From: Stigmatella aurantiaca DW4/3-1
GTDB lineage: Bacteria > Myxococcota > Myxococcia > Myxococcales > Myxococcaceae
NCBI RefSeq assembly: GCF_000165485.1
Contig: NC_014623.1
Location: forward strand, 1,941,501 to 2,005,500
Direction: 5' to 3'
DNA length: 64,000 bases
The position numbers and the translations under genes were made by a program. Of the stretch, positions 51,882-61,400 are shown piece after piece. The notes below the pieces were generated by a model that did not search any database, had not been told where the DNA came from, and saw nothing but the letters and a program-made list of their open reading frames with translations. The number at the start of each line of letters is the position of its first letter. Positions within the stretch are counted from its first letter, which is position 1.

Positions 51882-54800
51882 TCAGTGAGAGGAGAGAGCC
51901 AGAGGCTGAGCAGGAGAGAGGGGAGGAGGAAGGCAGAGGTCCCAGTCGCCGAGGGGATTGAGGTGTCCTTCGGCATTGCCAGAGAGGGACTTGGCATAGA
52001 GGCCGCCATCGAAGCTGCCGTTGTTGAAGTTCACGTGAGCGTTGGGAGCCAGGAGGGTGCCCCACAGGCTGTAACGAGAGGCGTTGATGGAGGTGGCGTC
52101 GACGAAGTTGAAGAGGACGCCACGCTGGTCGATGCCGCCGCTGAAGGAGTGACCGCCGGAGAGCGTGGCGGAGGCGCCGCGGATGTTGAGGACGACCAAG
52201 GAGCCCGAGGGAGCATCGATGGAGAGCAGGACGGTGCCGGAGAAGTCGCTGGCGTTCACATCGAAGACGTTCACGTGAGAGGAGGAGCCAGAGAGCATGA
52301 GGCCACCCCAGGACTCGCGGCGAGTGAGGGAGTTGGCGGGCAAGGAGGCCAGACGGGTAGAGAGGGTGCGGACCTGGGCAGCGCGAGTGGCGAAGTCCAC
52401 GGGGAAGCCCTGGGAGGGAGCACCGCGGACGTACGACACGTTCTTGGCGCTGTAGGTGCCGCCGTGAGAGGCGTCGCCCCAGATGCCGCCCTGAGAGAGG
52501 GTGAGGTTGCCACCTGCGACGAGGACGGGAGCGGAGTCCCAGGCAGGGAGGTTCCAACCGACGGAGAAGTTCGTCATGGAGATGTTGCCGCCAGCAGCGA
52601 CGCGGCCCTCGACGTCGGTGCCCAGGGTGTAGTCCTCGGTGAGAAAGACGTTGTAGTCGTTGAGGCGGACGGAGATGTCGCTCTGGGTGACGGTGCGAGA
52701 GACGGGAGCGACGGCGCGGTTACCGGAGGGGTCCTGGACGCTGTAGGAGATGGTGAAGGTGTTGGGTTTGCCGGGGACGGGGGTGCGAGTGGCGACGACG
52801 TGAGGAGTGAGGTCGCCGGCACAAGCGTCGGAGGCGGTAGCGCCGGGGTCGATGTACTGGCCGCCGCAGGAGAAGGTGTCGGAGAGAGGGCCCCGGACGG
52901 AGATGAGGGGGGCGAGGGAGTCGCTGACGGTGACGGTGCGGTTGAGGGGAGAGGCGGAGTAACCACTGGGGTCGGTGACGGAGTAGGAGACCGACTGAGA
53001 GCCGAGCAGATGGGTGTTGATGGAGCCGGTGCGCTGGACGGAGCCCGACAGGTCACCGAAGCACAGGTCGTTGGCGGTAGCGCCCGGGTCGGCGTACGGC
53101 GTGCCGCATTCCAGTGGCTGATGGGCAGGACCCACCAGGGCCAACGCGGGGGCAAGGGTGTCGACCACGTTCACGTCGCGAATGGCGGTGCTCTGTCGAC
53201 CGCTCTTGTCCGTGGCGGTGTAGTTGACCGCGTAGTCGCCCGGGATCGCCGGGTTGACGCTTGAAGAGTCCGCGATGACGGTCGACGAGCCAGAGCACAG
53301 GTCGTTGGCCGTGGCACCGGGCTCCACGTATGAGTCGCGGTTGCACTCCAGGCTCACCGGGTTGTCGCCCAGCAGGGTAATGGCGGGAGGCAGGGAGTCA
53401 TTCACCTGCACCGTGCGGGTGACCGTCGGCGAGGTGTTCCCGGCCGTGTCCTGGGCGCTGTAGCTCAGGACGTAGTTGCCTGCCTGGGTGGTGTCCACCG
53501 TGCCCGTCACCGTCACAGGCACGGTGCCCGCGCACAGGTCGATCGCGCTGGCACCCGGATCCACGAAGGGCTCCGAGCACTCGACGGTGATGGAGTTCGC
53601 ACCAATGAGCGAGATGCTCGGGGGCGTATCGTCGTTCACCTTCACCGTGCGGCTGACCGGCGAGGTGGCCGTGTTGCCAGCCGGATCCTGCACGCTGTAG
53701 GTGATGGTGAAGTTGCCCGGCTGGCCCGGGACCGTGGTGCGCGTGGCAACGACGGCGCCCGTCAGGTTGCCGTAGCACTGGTCGTTGGCCGAGGCGCCGG
53801 GGTCGGTGTACTCGCCGCCGCACTCGAAGGTGTCGTTGAGCGGACCCTGGACGGTGATGACCGGGGCCAGCGTGTCGCTGACGTTCACCTGGCGGGTGAC
53901 TGGTGGTGCGCTCTGACCGGACGGATCCGACACGTTGTAGATGACCGTGTAGGGGTTCGGCACGTTCGGGTTGACCTCGCCCGAGCGGGTGATGTTGGCC
54001 GTCAGGTCTCCCACGCACGCGTCCTGCGCCGTGGCGCCCGGGTCGTTGAACGGCGTGCCACATTCCAGGCCCTGCGTGGCGGGACCGTTGAGCGCCAGCA
54101 CGGGCGGCTCGTTGTCCTCCACGCGCACCGTGCGGCTCGAGGTCGACGTGGCCGTGTTGCCCGAGGGGTCCGTCACGCTGTAGCTGATGGTGAAGGAGCC
54201 CGGCTGGCCCGCGATCGGCGTGCGCGTGGCCACGATGTTCGCCGTCAGATCGTCGGCGCACAGGTCGTTGGCCGTGGCACCGGGGTCCACGTAGGTCGAG
54301 CCGCACTCGAACACCTGGTCGAGCGGACCGTTGACCGCGATGGCCGGAGCCAGCGAGTCGTCCACCGTCACCGTGCGGCTGACCGGCCCGGCGGTACGGC
54401 CACCCGGATCCTGAACGGTGTAGGAGACCATCTGGGCACCGAGCTGCTTGTTGTTGATGGAGCCCGTCCTCTGGATGGAGCCCGTCAGGTCACCCGCGCA
54501 CTGGTCATCCGCGGTGGCGCCCGGATCGTTGTACGGGGTACCGCACTCCAGTGGCTGGTTGGCAGGGCCCAGCAGGGCCAGCGTGGGCGGCAGGGTGTCC
54601 TCCACCGTGACGGTGCGCCCGGTGTTCCCGACGCCCGTGTTCCCGGACGGGTCCGTGGCGCTGTAGGTGATGGCCACCACGCCCGGCACGGCCGGATCCA
54701 CCTCGGTGCTCGGCGTGGCGGGCAGGGTCCCCGCGCAGGCATCTTCCGCCATCGCGCCCGGATCCTGGAACCCGTTGTCACCGCACTCCACGGCCAGCGA

Positions 54801-57383
54801 GGCCGGACCATTGATCGTGACCACCGGGGCCAGCGTGTCACTCACCGCCACCGTGCGGCTGACCGGTGCGGCCGTGTGGCCTCCCTGGTCCGCCACGTTG
54901 TAGGTCAGCGTGTAGTTGCCCACCGCGCCCTGGTTGAGCGTGCCGGTGCGAACCACCGCGCCGGACAGATCGCCCTCGCACAGGTCATTGGCGGTGGCGC
55001 CCGGGTCGTTGAACGGGGTGCCGCACTCCAGACCTGCCGTGGCCGGACCATTGAGGACCAGCGTCGGGCCCTGCGTGTCCTGCACCGTCACCGTGCGGTT
55101 GACCGGAGCGGCGACGTTGGCGGCCGAGTCGGTCACGTTGTAGGTGAGCGTGTACTGAGCCGGCACCGCGGGGTTCACCGTACCGGTCACGGTGATGTTC
55201 AGGTTGTCGTCGCACACGTCCTCGGCGATGGCGCCCGGGTCCGTGAACGAGGTGCCGCACTCCAGCGGGAGGTTGGCCGGACCGTTGAGGGCCAGCACCG
55301 GAGGTGTGCTGTCATCGGACGTCACCGTGCGGGTCACCGGCGCGGTCGCGCTGTTGCCCGATGGATCCGTCACAGTGTAGGTGATGGTGAAGCCGCCCGG
55401 CACGGAGGCTCGCGAGGTCTCCACGTGGTTGGACACATCTCCAGCGCACGCGTCGTTGGCCGTGGCGCCCGGGTCCACATAGGTGCCACCGCACTCGAAC
55501 GTGTCATTGGAGGAGCCGTTGAGGGCGAGGACCGGCGCCAGCGTGTCCTTCACCTGGACCACACGGCTGATCTCCGAGGCCTTGTTGCCTTCGGGATCCT
55601 GCACGTTGAACTTGACGGAGTAGGTGCCCAGCACGGCGGTGTCCACTGAGCCCGTCTGGACGATGGCGGAGGTGAGGTTGCCCGCGCACACGTCACTGGC
55701 GGTGGCGCCTGGGTCGTTGTACGGCAATGAGCACTCAGCGGTGGTATTGGCCAGACCATTGAGCGCCAAGGTCGGCTTCTGCGTGTCCGAGACCCCCACG
55801 GTGCGCTTGACGGGGGGGGCCGCGTTGCCCGAGGAGTCCTTCACGTTGTAGGTCAGCTCGTAGTAGCCCACGGCGCCCGGGTTCACCGAGCCGGTGACGG
55901 CCACCTTGCTGGACAGATTTCCCTCGCAGACATCGGCGGCGGTGGCACCCGGGTCGGCGTAAGTGCCCGGAGCGCACTCAAGCTGCTCGTTGCCCCCCAC
56001 CAGGGTGAGCGTCGGCGTGTTTTGGTCTCGCACCGTGATGGTAGCGGAGCACGAGTCAGTATTGCCCTTGGAGTCGGTGCAGGTCAGGGTGACGTTGGTG
56101 GTACCGACAGGGTAAGGACCGATGGGGCGCTGCTGGCAGCCAATGAGGTCCTCATCCGGGTCCCAAGACCCATTGTTGACCGAGCCATCCGCGCCGCAGG
56201 TGAGGTCGGCGGCGAGTTCGAGATTCTTGCAGATGGCGTCGGGCGGTTCGTCGGTGTCGAAGTTGGGGATCTTGCAGAACGAGGAGCAGGCCCCGATGGT
56301 GCCGGCGGCGTCCTGAACGCGGCCATTGAGGAGGCCATCGTCGCACTCTTCACCATGTTCCGTGTCCACATGGCCGTCACCGCACCACTGCAACTGGCAG
56401 GAGAACGAGCACGTCTGCTCGGGCGGGGTTCCTGGAGGCGCCGGCTTGCCGTTGTTTTCGGGGCCTAATTCACATGTCAGCCCGGCCAAGCCGATGCCGC
56501 AGCCTGAGCTGAGCGCCTGGGAACCGCGCGTCACGATGTAGGGGGTACCGGTGTAGACCTTCGGATTCCCATCATTGTCCGTCTCAAGCCACTCAAAGTA
56601 TGAACTCGTGTTGGGCAGTGTCCCCGACTCATCCAGCGCCAGAGCCACTGGGGCGAAGGTGTTCTGCGGATAGCTGCTGAACACGGCGCGTGTCACACAG
56701 CCATTGGCACCACCCAGGGCGCCATCGTTCGAGACGAGACCGTCCGACAGGAAGCTGGGCTCCATCTGGAAGATGTGGCCCCCCTCGGTGAAGCACCCCG
56801 TACCGGCTACCGTGAAATCGCCGAACGGCTTCAGCAAGGGCACTGGCGTGTTCGGGGCGGCATTCTGATAGGCGCAGCCCAGCGAGATGTACATACCGGA
56901 CGTGCTCTCCCGCGCGACGATGTAGGAGACCGCGTTCTCGACGAACTGGGGCGTCCCGTTGTGGGTCGCGTCCGAGCCGGTGATGACGACGTTGCCGTCG
57001 ACGGCGGCACCCCAGATGTTGCTGTTGTCGATGGCGGCCTGAACGGCGCTGGTATCGCCCTGGCAGGCGGCATCCCCGATGATGATGCCGTTGTACTTCT
57101 GGAAATCCTCCGGCGTCATCGCCTTCCACTGAGCGGGCGTGACGACGGTCACCGGATAGCCCAAGCTCAGCGCGGCCTGAGCCTCCCGGCTGGACTGGCC
57201 GCCGGTGACGGTTGAGCCGAGCACCAGCACCCTGCCGGTGGTACGGGCCTCTTGCCGGACGGAGCGCGTTGCCTCCGAGGCCGATGTTGTCAGAGGGGCG
57301 CTCTGGTCCTTTTCACAGGAGAGAGAGACGGCAGACAGGGCGGCAAAGAGGACGCCCGCGAATTTGAAAGTGGCCCTTCGCAC
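51882..57383 (-). CDS. giant repeat lipoprotein: Cys-rich repeat, HYR, 14 DUF5011 modules, choice-of-anchor-A domain
   Basis: A 1,833-residue surface lipoprotein, GTG start at 57383 after AAGGAG. Signal with lipobox LSCEKD (Cys about 23), then an N-terminal globular domain (~30-320) with unidentified fold. A myxobacterial cysteine-rich repeat (WCGDGHVDTEHGEECDDG) and a HYR module follow. Nucleotides ~56035-52685 encode 14 tandem ~80-residue modules; each carries DPGATAxDxC and closes near YxVTDPSGN. The C-terminal ~265 residues (NDYNVFLTEDYTLGTDVEG, AAGGNISMTNFSVG) fit the choice-of-anchor A family. A cell-surface or matrix adhesin is inferred. Upstream lies an IS remnant. Confidence 0.88.
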   Translation of the reverse strand: MRRATFKFAGVLFAALSAVSLSCEKDQSAPLTTSASEATRSVRQEARTTGRVLVLGSTVTGGQSSREAQAALSLGYPVTVVTPAQWKAMTPEDFQKYNGIIIGDAACQGDTSAVQAAIDNSNIWGAAVDGNVVITGSDATHNGTPQFVENAVSYIVARESTSGMYISLGCAYQNAAPNTPVPLLKPFGDFTVAGTGCFTEGGHIFQMEPSFLSDGLVSNDGALGGANGCVTRAVFSSYPQNTFAPVALALDESGTLPNTSSYFEWLETDNDGNPKVYTGTPYIVTRGSQALSSGCGIGLAGLTCELGPENNGKPAPPGTPPEQTCSFSCQLQWCGDGHVDTEHGEECDDGLLNGRVQDAAGTIGACSSFCKIPNFDTDEPPDAICKNLELAADLTCGADGSVNNGSWDPDEDLIGCQQRPIGPYPVGTTNVTLTCTDSKGNTDSCSATITVRDQNTPTLTLVGGNEQLECAPGTYADPGATAADVCEGNLSSKVAVTGSVNPGAVGYYELTYNVKDSSGNAAPPVKRTVGVSDTQKPTLALNGLANTTAECSLPYNDPGATASDVCAGNLTSAIVQTGSVDTAVLGTYSVKFNVQDPEGNKASEISRVVQVKDTLAPVLALNGSSNDTFECGGTYVDPGATANDACAGDVSNHVETSRASVPGGFTITYTVTDPSGNSATAPVTRTVTSDDSTPPVLALNGPANLPLECGTSFTDPGAIAEDVCDDNLNITVTGTVNPAVPAQYTLTYNVTDSAANVAAPVNRTVTVQDTQGPTLVLNGPATAGLECGTPFNDPGATANDLCEGDLSGAVVRTGTLNQGAVGNYTLTYNVADQGGHTAAPVSRTVAVSDTLAPVVTINGPASLAVECGDNGFQDPGAMAEDACAGTLPATPSTEVDPAVPGVVAITYSATDPSGNTGVGNTGRTVTVEDTLPPTLALLGPANQPLECGTPYNDPGATADDQCAGDLTGSIQRTGSINNKQLGAQMVSYTVQDPGGRTAGPVSRTVTVDDSLAPAIAVNGPLDQVFECGSTYVDPGATANDLCADDLTANIVATRTPIAGQPGSFTISYSVTDPSGNTATSTSSRTVRVEDNEPPVLALNGPATQGLECGTPFNDPGATAQDACVGDLTANITRSGEVNPNVPNPYTVIYNVSDPSGQSAPPVTRQVNVSDTLAPVITVQGPLNDTFECGGEYTDPGASANDQCYGNLTGAVVATRTTVPGQPGNFTITYSVQDPAGNTATSPVSRTVKVNDDTPPSISLIGANSITVECSEPFVDPGASAIDLCAGTVPVTVTGTVDTTQAGNYVLSYSAQDTAGNTSPTVTRTVQVNDSLPPAITLLGDNPVSLECNRDSYVEPGATANDLCSGSSTVIADSSSVNPAIPGDYAVNYTATDKSGRQSTAIRDVNVVDTLAPALALVGPAHQPLECGTPYADPGATANDLCFGDLSGSVQRTGSINTHLLGSQSVSYSVTDPSGYSASPLNRTVTVSDSLAPLISVRGPLSDTFSCGGQYIDPGATASDACAGDLTPHVVATRTPVPGKPNTFTISYSVQDPSGNRAVAPVSRTVTQSDISVRLNDYNVFLTEDYTLGTDVEGRVAAGGNISMTNFSVGWNLPAWDSAPVLVAGGNLTLSQGGIWGDASHGGTYSAKNVSYVRGAPSQGFPVDFATRAAQVRTLSTRLASLPANSLTRRESWGGLMLSGSSSHVNVFDVNASDFSGTVLLSIDAPSGSLVVLNIRGASATLSGGHSFSGGIDQRGVLFNFVDATSINASRYSLWGTLLAPNAHVNFNNGSFDGGLYAKSLSGNAEGHLNPLGDWDLCLPPPLSPAQPLALSSH

Positions 57384-57497
57384 AGAGACTCCTTGGAAAA
57401 GGCAGAGAAAAGGCAAATCAGTCCAAGACCAAGGAGACCCGGCGATGTGCAGTTATGCACGATTCGCGCGAATCCTGTTGCTGGCACTTTGTTCCAA
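57384..57497. promoter_or_regulatory. leader and likely promoter remnant of the 1,833-aa lipoprotein gene
   Basis: These 114 bp hold the ribosome site (AAGGAG) and AT-rich stretches before the IS boundary at 57498. The normal promoter of this gene would be expected at or beyond this boundary, so the IS copy may have displaced or replaced it. Confidence 0.35.
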
Positions 57498-57513
57498 GAG
57501 CGTATTTCAAAAT
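57498..57513 (+). repeat. left terminal inverted repeat of the IS5-family element
   Basis: GAGCGTATTTCAAAAT, exact reverse complement of 58212-58227. Confidence 0.9.
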
Positions 57514-57776
57514 GAGAGGTGATGGTGTGGGCTGAGCGTGCGCACTTTGGGCGCCCGGAGCGCGCATGAACCTGCCTCGGTTTTGTGTCTCTCCCGCCCG
57601 TTGTGTGGCTGCCCACCAGGAGCTTCCGCTTCGCCCCTCCCGAAGAGGGAAGGCACGAACCTGTCCGACAAGCAGACAGGTTCTGTGAGGCTGCGACAGG
57701 CACACGCCCTTGTGAATTCCTCAGAACGCGAGCCACACGAAGCGCGGGAGAGCCACAATATCGGGACAAGCCCTGC

Positions 57777-58218
57777 ATGGCTGAGTCCTTGGTGCCTGAA
57801 GAACTGTGGCGACGAGTCGAGCCGCTGCTGCCCAAACGCCGCCGCAGTCGCCACCGGCGGTATGCAGGCAGAAGGCCTGTGGATAACCGCAGAGCTTTCG
57901 AGGGTATCGTCTTCGCAGTGAAGACGGGAGTGCCCTGGTCCGCCTTGCCCGCCGCCTCCCAGTGGCCCAGGGGTGTCACGTGCTGGCGACGGCTGACGCA
58001 GTGTCACCGCGCGGGCGTCTGGAAGCGGATGTTTGAATCATTGTTGGCCGAGATGCAGGCGCGTGGGCTGCTGCATCGGGCTCGAGCTGACGGCGGGCAA
58101 ACGCCACGACATCATCCGCAGGCTCCGCATCCGGTTCGAGAAGACGGCCCCACCTCACCGAGCGATGTTGCTGCTGTGCACTCTCTTCTGCTGTCGGCGG
58201 CTGCACCCTGTATTTTGA
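57777..58218 (+). pseudogene. IS5-family transposase, internally deleted
   Basis: ATG 57777 opens an IS5-type N-terminus (MAESLVPEELWRRVEPLLPK, then RRAFEGIVFAVKTGVPWSAL) for about 100 residues. It loses the frame near 58076. The +1 frame then resumes with GLELTAGKRHD, the region after the first catalytic Asp in this family, and joins directly to RRLRIRFEKTAPPHRAMLLL, the C-terminal end, stopping at 58218 inside the right repeat. The D-x-G and E catalytic parts in between are gone, so it encodes no active transposase. Confidence 0.8.
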
Positions 58219-58227
58219 AATACGCTC
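58212..58227 (+). repeat. right terminal inverted repeat of the IS5-family element
   Basis: ATTTTGAAATACGCTC, exact reverse complement of 57498-57513. Confidence 0.9.
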
Positions 58228-58390
58228 CAAGTAGGTGCGTGGCGGTATGGCCCGCCGTCTGGAAAGCCGATGATGGACCTAGCCTCCTTGCTACCCATTG
58301 GATGGGCAGAAGAAGGCCTCGGCGATGACAAGCACAGGATGTGAGGATGAACAGAGTAGCGGCTCATCCCTCGGTAGGCTTCTCCTTGTT

Positions 58391-58416
58391 GGCCCCTCCC
58401 CGGGAAGGGAGGGGCC
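58391..58416 (-). terminator. terminator-like hairpin at the 3' end of the second giant lipoprotein gene
   Basis: A 10-bp stem GGCCCCTCCC/GGGAGGGGCC with 6-nt loop, 11 nt after the stop codon at 58428. Nearly the same sequence and spacing as the hairpin at 51845-51870, showing the duplication includes the 3' end. The segment 58228-58390 between IS and hairpin shows no gene. Confidence 0.6.
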
Positions 58417-58427
58417 GGAGTGGAGTG

Positions 58428-61400
58428 TCAGTGGGAGGAGAGAGCCAAAGGTTGAGAAGCAGAGAGGGAAGGAGGAAGGCAGAGATCCCAGTCGCCGAGG
58501 GGGTTGAGGTGTCCTTCGGCATTGCCAGAGAGGGACTTGGCATAGAGGCCACCATCGAAGCTGCCGTTGTTGAAGTTCACGTGAGCGTTGGGGGCCAGGA
58601 GGGTGCCCCACAAGCTGTAGCGAGAGGCGTTGATGGAGGTGGCGTCGACGAAGTTGAAGAGGATGCCGCGCTGGTCGATGCCGCCGCTGAAGGAGTGACC
58701 GCCGGAGAGTGTGGCGGAGGAGCCGCGGATGTTGAGGACGACCAGGGAGCCAGAGGGAGCGTCGATGGAGAGCAGGACGGTGCCAGAGAAGTCGCTGGCG
58801 TTCACATCGAAGACGTTCACGTGGGTGGAGGAGCCCGAGAGCATGAGACCGCCCCAGGACTCACGGCGAGTGAGGGAGTTGGCGGGCAAGGAGGCCAGAC
58901 GGGTGGAGAGGGTGCGGACCTGAGCAGCGCGAGTGGCGAAGTCCACGGGGAAGCCCTGGGAGGGAGCACCACGGACGTACGACACGTTCTTGGCGCTGTA
59001 GGTGCCGCCGTGAGCGGCGTCGCCCCAGATGCCGCCCTGGGAGAGAGTCAGGTTGCCACCGGCGACGAGGACGGGAGCGGAGTCCCAGGCAGGGAGGTTC
59101 CAACCGACGGAGAAGTTCGTCATGGAGATGTTGCCGCCAGCAGCGACGCGGCCTTCGACGTCGGTGCCCAGGGTGTAGTCCTCGGTGAGAAAGACGTTGT
59201 AGTCGTTGAGGCGGATGGAGATGTCGCTCTGGGTGACGGTGCGGGAGACAGCAGCGACGGAGCGGTTACCGGAGGGGTCCTGGACGCTGTAGGAGATGGT
59301 GAAGGTGTTGGGTTTGCCGGGGACGGGGGTGCGGGTGGCAACGACGTGAGGAGTGAGGTCGCCGGCACAAGCGTCGGAGGCGGTAGCGCCGGGGTCGATG
59401 TACTGGCCGCCGCAGGAGAAGGTGTCGGAGAGAGGGCCCCGGACGGAGATGAGGGGGGCGAGGGAGTCGCTGACGGTGACGGTGCGATGGAGGGGAGTGG
59501 CGGAGGAACCACTGGGGTCAGTGACGGAGTAGGAGACCGACTGAGAGCCGAGCAGGTAGGGGTCGATGGAGCCGGTGCGCTGGACGGAGCCCGACAGGTC
59601 ACCCGCGCACAGGTCGTTGGCGGTAGCGCCTGGGTCGGTGTACGGCGTGCCACACTCCAGTCCAGCGGTGGCCGGACCATTGAGGGTCAGCGTGGGGGCC
59701 TGCGTGTCCTGCACCGTCACCGTGCGGTTGACCGGAGCGGCGGCGTTGGTAGCCGAGTCGGTCACGTTGTAGGTGAGCGTGTACTGAGCCGGCACTGCGG
59801 GGTCCACCGTACCGGTCACGGTGATGTTCAGGTTGTCGTCGCACACGTCCTCGGCGATGGCGCCCGGGTCCGTGAACGAGGTGCCGCACTCCAGCGGGAG
59901 GTTGGCCGGACCGTTGAGGGCCAGCACCGGAGGTGTGCTGTCATCGGACGTCACCGTGCGGGTCACCGGCGCGGTCGCGCTGTTGCCCGATGGATCCGTC
60001 ACAGTGTAGGTGATGGTGAAGCCGCCCGGCACGGAGGTCCGAGTAGGCACCACGCGGTTGGACACATCTCCAGCGCACACATCGTTGGCCGTGGCGCCCG
60101 GGTCCACATAGGTGCCACCGCACTCGAACGTGTCATTGGAGGAGCCGTTGAGGGCCAGGGTCGGAGCCAGCGTGTCGGACACCGTCACCGTGCGGTTGAC
60201 CGGCGTGGGCGCGCGGCCCCCCGGATCCGTCACGGAGTAGGTGATCGTCTGGGGGGTGGTGAGCAGCTTGTTGTCGATGCTGCCCGAGGTCTGGATGCGG
60301 TTGCTCACGTCGCCCGCGCATTGGTCGAAGGCGTTGGCGCCGGGATCGTTGAACGGCGTGGCGCACTCCAGCGGCAGGTTGGCCGCGCCGTTGAGCGCCA
60401 GCGTCGGCGGCAGGGTGTCGGCCACCGTCACGATGCGGCTGGCAGCCGAGGTGGCGGTGTTCCCGGAGGTGTCCTGCGCCGTGTACTTGATGCTGTAGGT
60501 GCCTTCCTGGCCTGGGTTGACGACCGTGCTCGCCACCGCGGGCACGGGCCCGACGCACACGTCATTGGCGGTCGCACCCGGATCCACATAGTCATCGCCA
60601 CCGCACTCGATGGTGGCGGCCAGCGGGCCGGTCACCGTGATGACGGGAGCCAGCGAGTCGCCGACGTTCACCGTGCGGGTCACCGCCGGAGCACTCTGCC
60701 CGGCCGGGTCGGTCACGTTGTAGGTGAGCGTCTGGCTGCCGAGCTGCTTGTTGTTGATGGAACCCGTCACGGTGATGCGGTTGGTCACATCCCCGAAGCA
60801 CGCATCGTTGGCGATGGCGCCCGGGTCCGCGTAGGGATTGCCGCACTCGAGCGCCTCGGTGGCCAGGCCCCGGAGCGCCAGCGTGGGCGGCGCGTTGTCG
60901 TCCACCGTCACGTGGCGGGTGACTGGAGACGTAACGCTGTTGCCTGACGGGTCCGTCGCGCTGTAGCTGATGATGAAGGAGCCCGGCTGGTTGGCGTCGC
61001 CCACCTGGGTGGCCGTGACGGGCACCGCACCGACGCAGGCATCCTCTGCCGTGGCGCCCCGATCCGTGTAGGGCGAGCCACATTCGAAGGTGTCCTCGAG
61101 CGGTCCGGTGAGGGTGATGACCGGCGCCAGCGTGTCGTCCACTTCCACCGTGCGGCTGGCAGAGGCAGTGCGGCCCGACGGGTCCGTCACGCTGTAGCCC
61201 AGCACATGGCTGCCGAGCTGCTTGTTGTTCACCGTGCCCGTCTTGACGATGTCATCGGTCAGGTCGCCCGCGCACTGGTCATTGGCCGTGGCGCCCGGGT
61301 CGTTGAACGGCGAGGCGCACTCGAGCCCCATGGCGGCATCGCCCAGCAGGGTCAGCGCCGGAGGCAAGGTGTCCTGCACGTTGACGGTGCGGCCCGTGGC

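Larger units (their letters stand above)
57498..58227 (+). mobile_element. decayed IS5-family element, 730 bp, internally deleted
   Basis: Bounded by perfect 16-bp inverted repeats (57498-57513 and 58212-58227), consistent with IS5-family ends. It contains N- and C-terminal fragments of an IS5-type transposase in different frames. CAA flanks both sides (57495-57497, 58228-58230) and could be a 3-bp target duplication, though this may be coincidence. The left 263 bp before the transposase start are longer than usual and hold a 9-bp stem hairpin (57657-57683). Not autonomous. Confidence 0.85.

Noticed and set aside
52685-56035. CRISPR or satellite-like periodicity of about 240 bp
   Set aside because: The period equals 80 codons and follows the DUF5011 protein modules in frame; it is coding repetition.
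57657-57683. 9-bp hairpin as a terminator or attC-like site
   Set aside because: No T-run, no integrase or core-site motifs; it lies inside the IS remnant and was not given a function.
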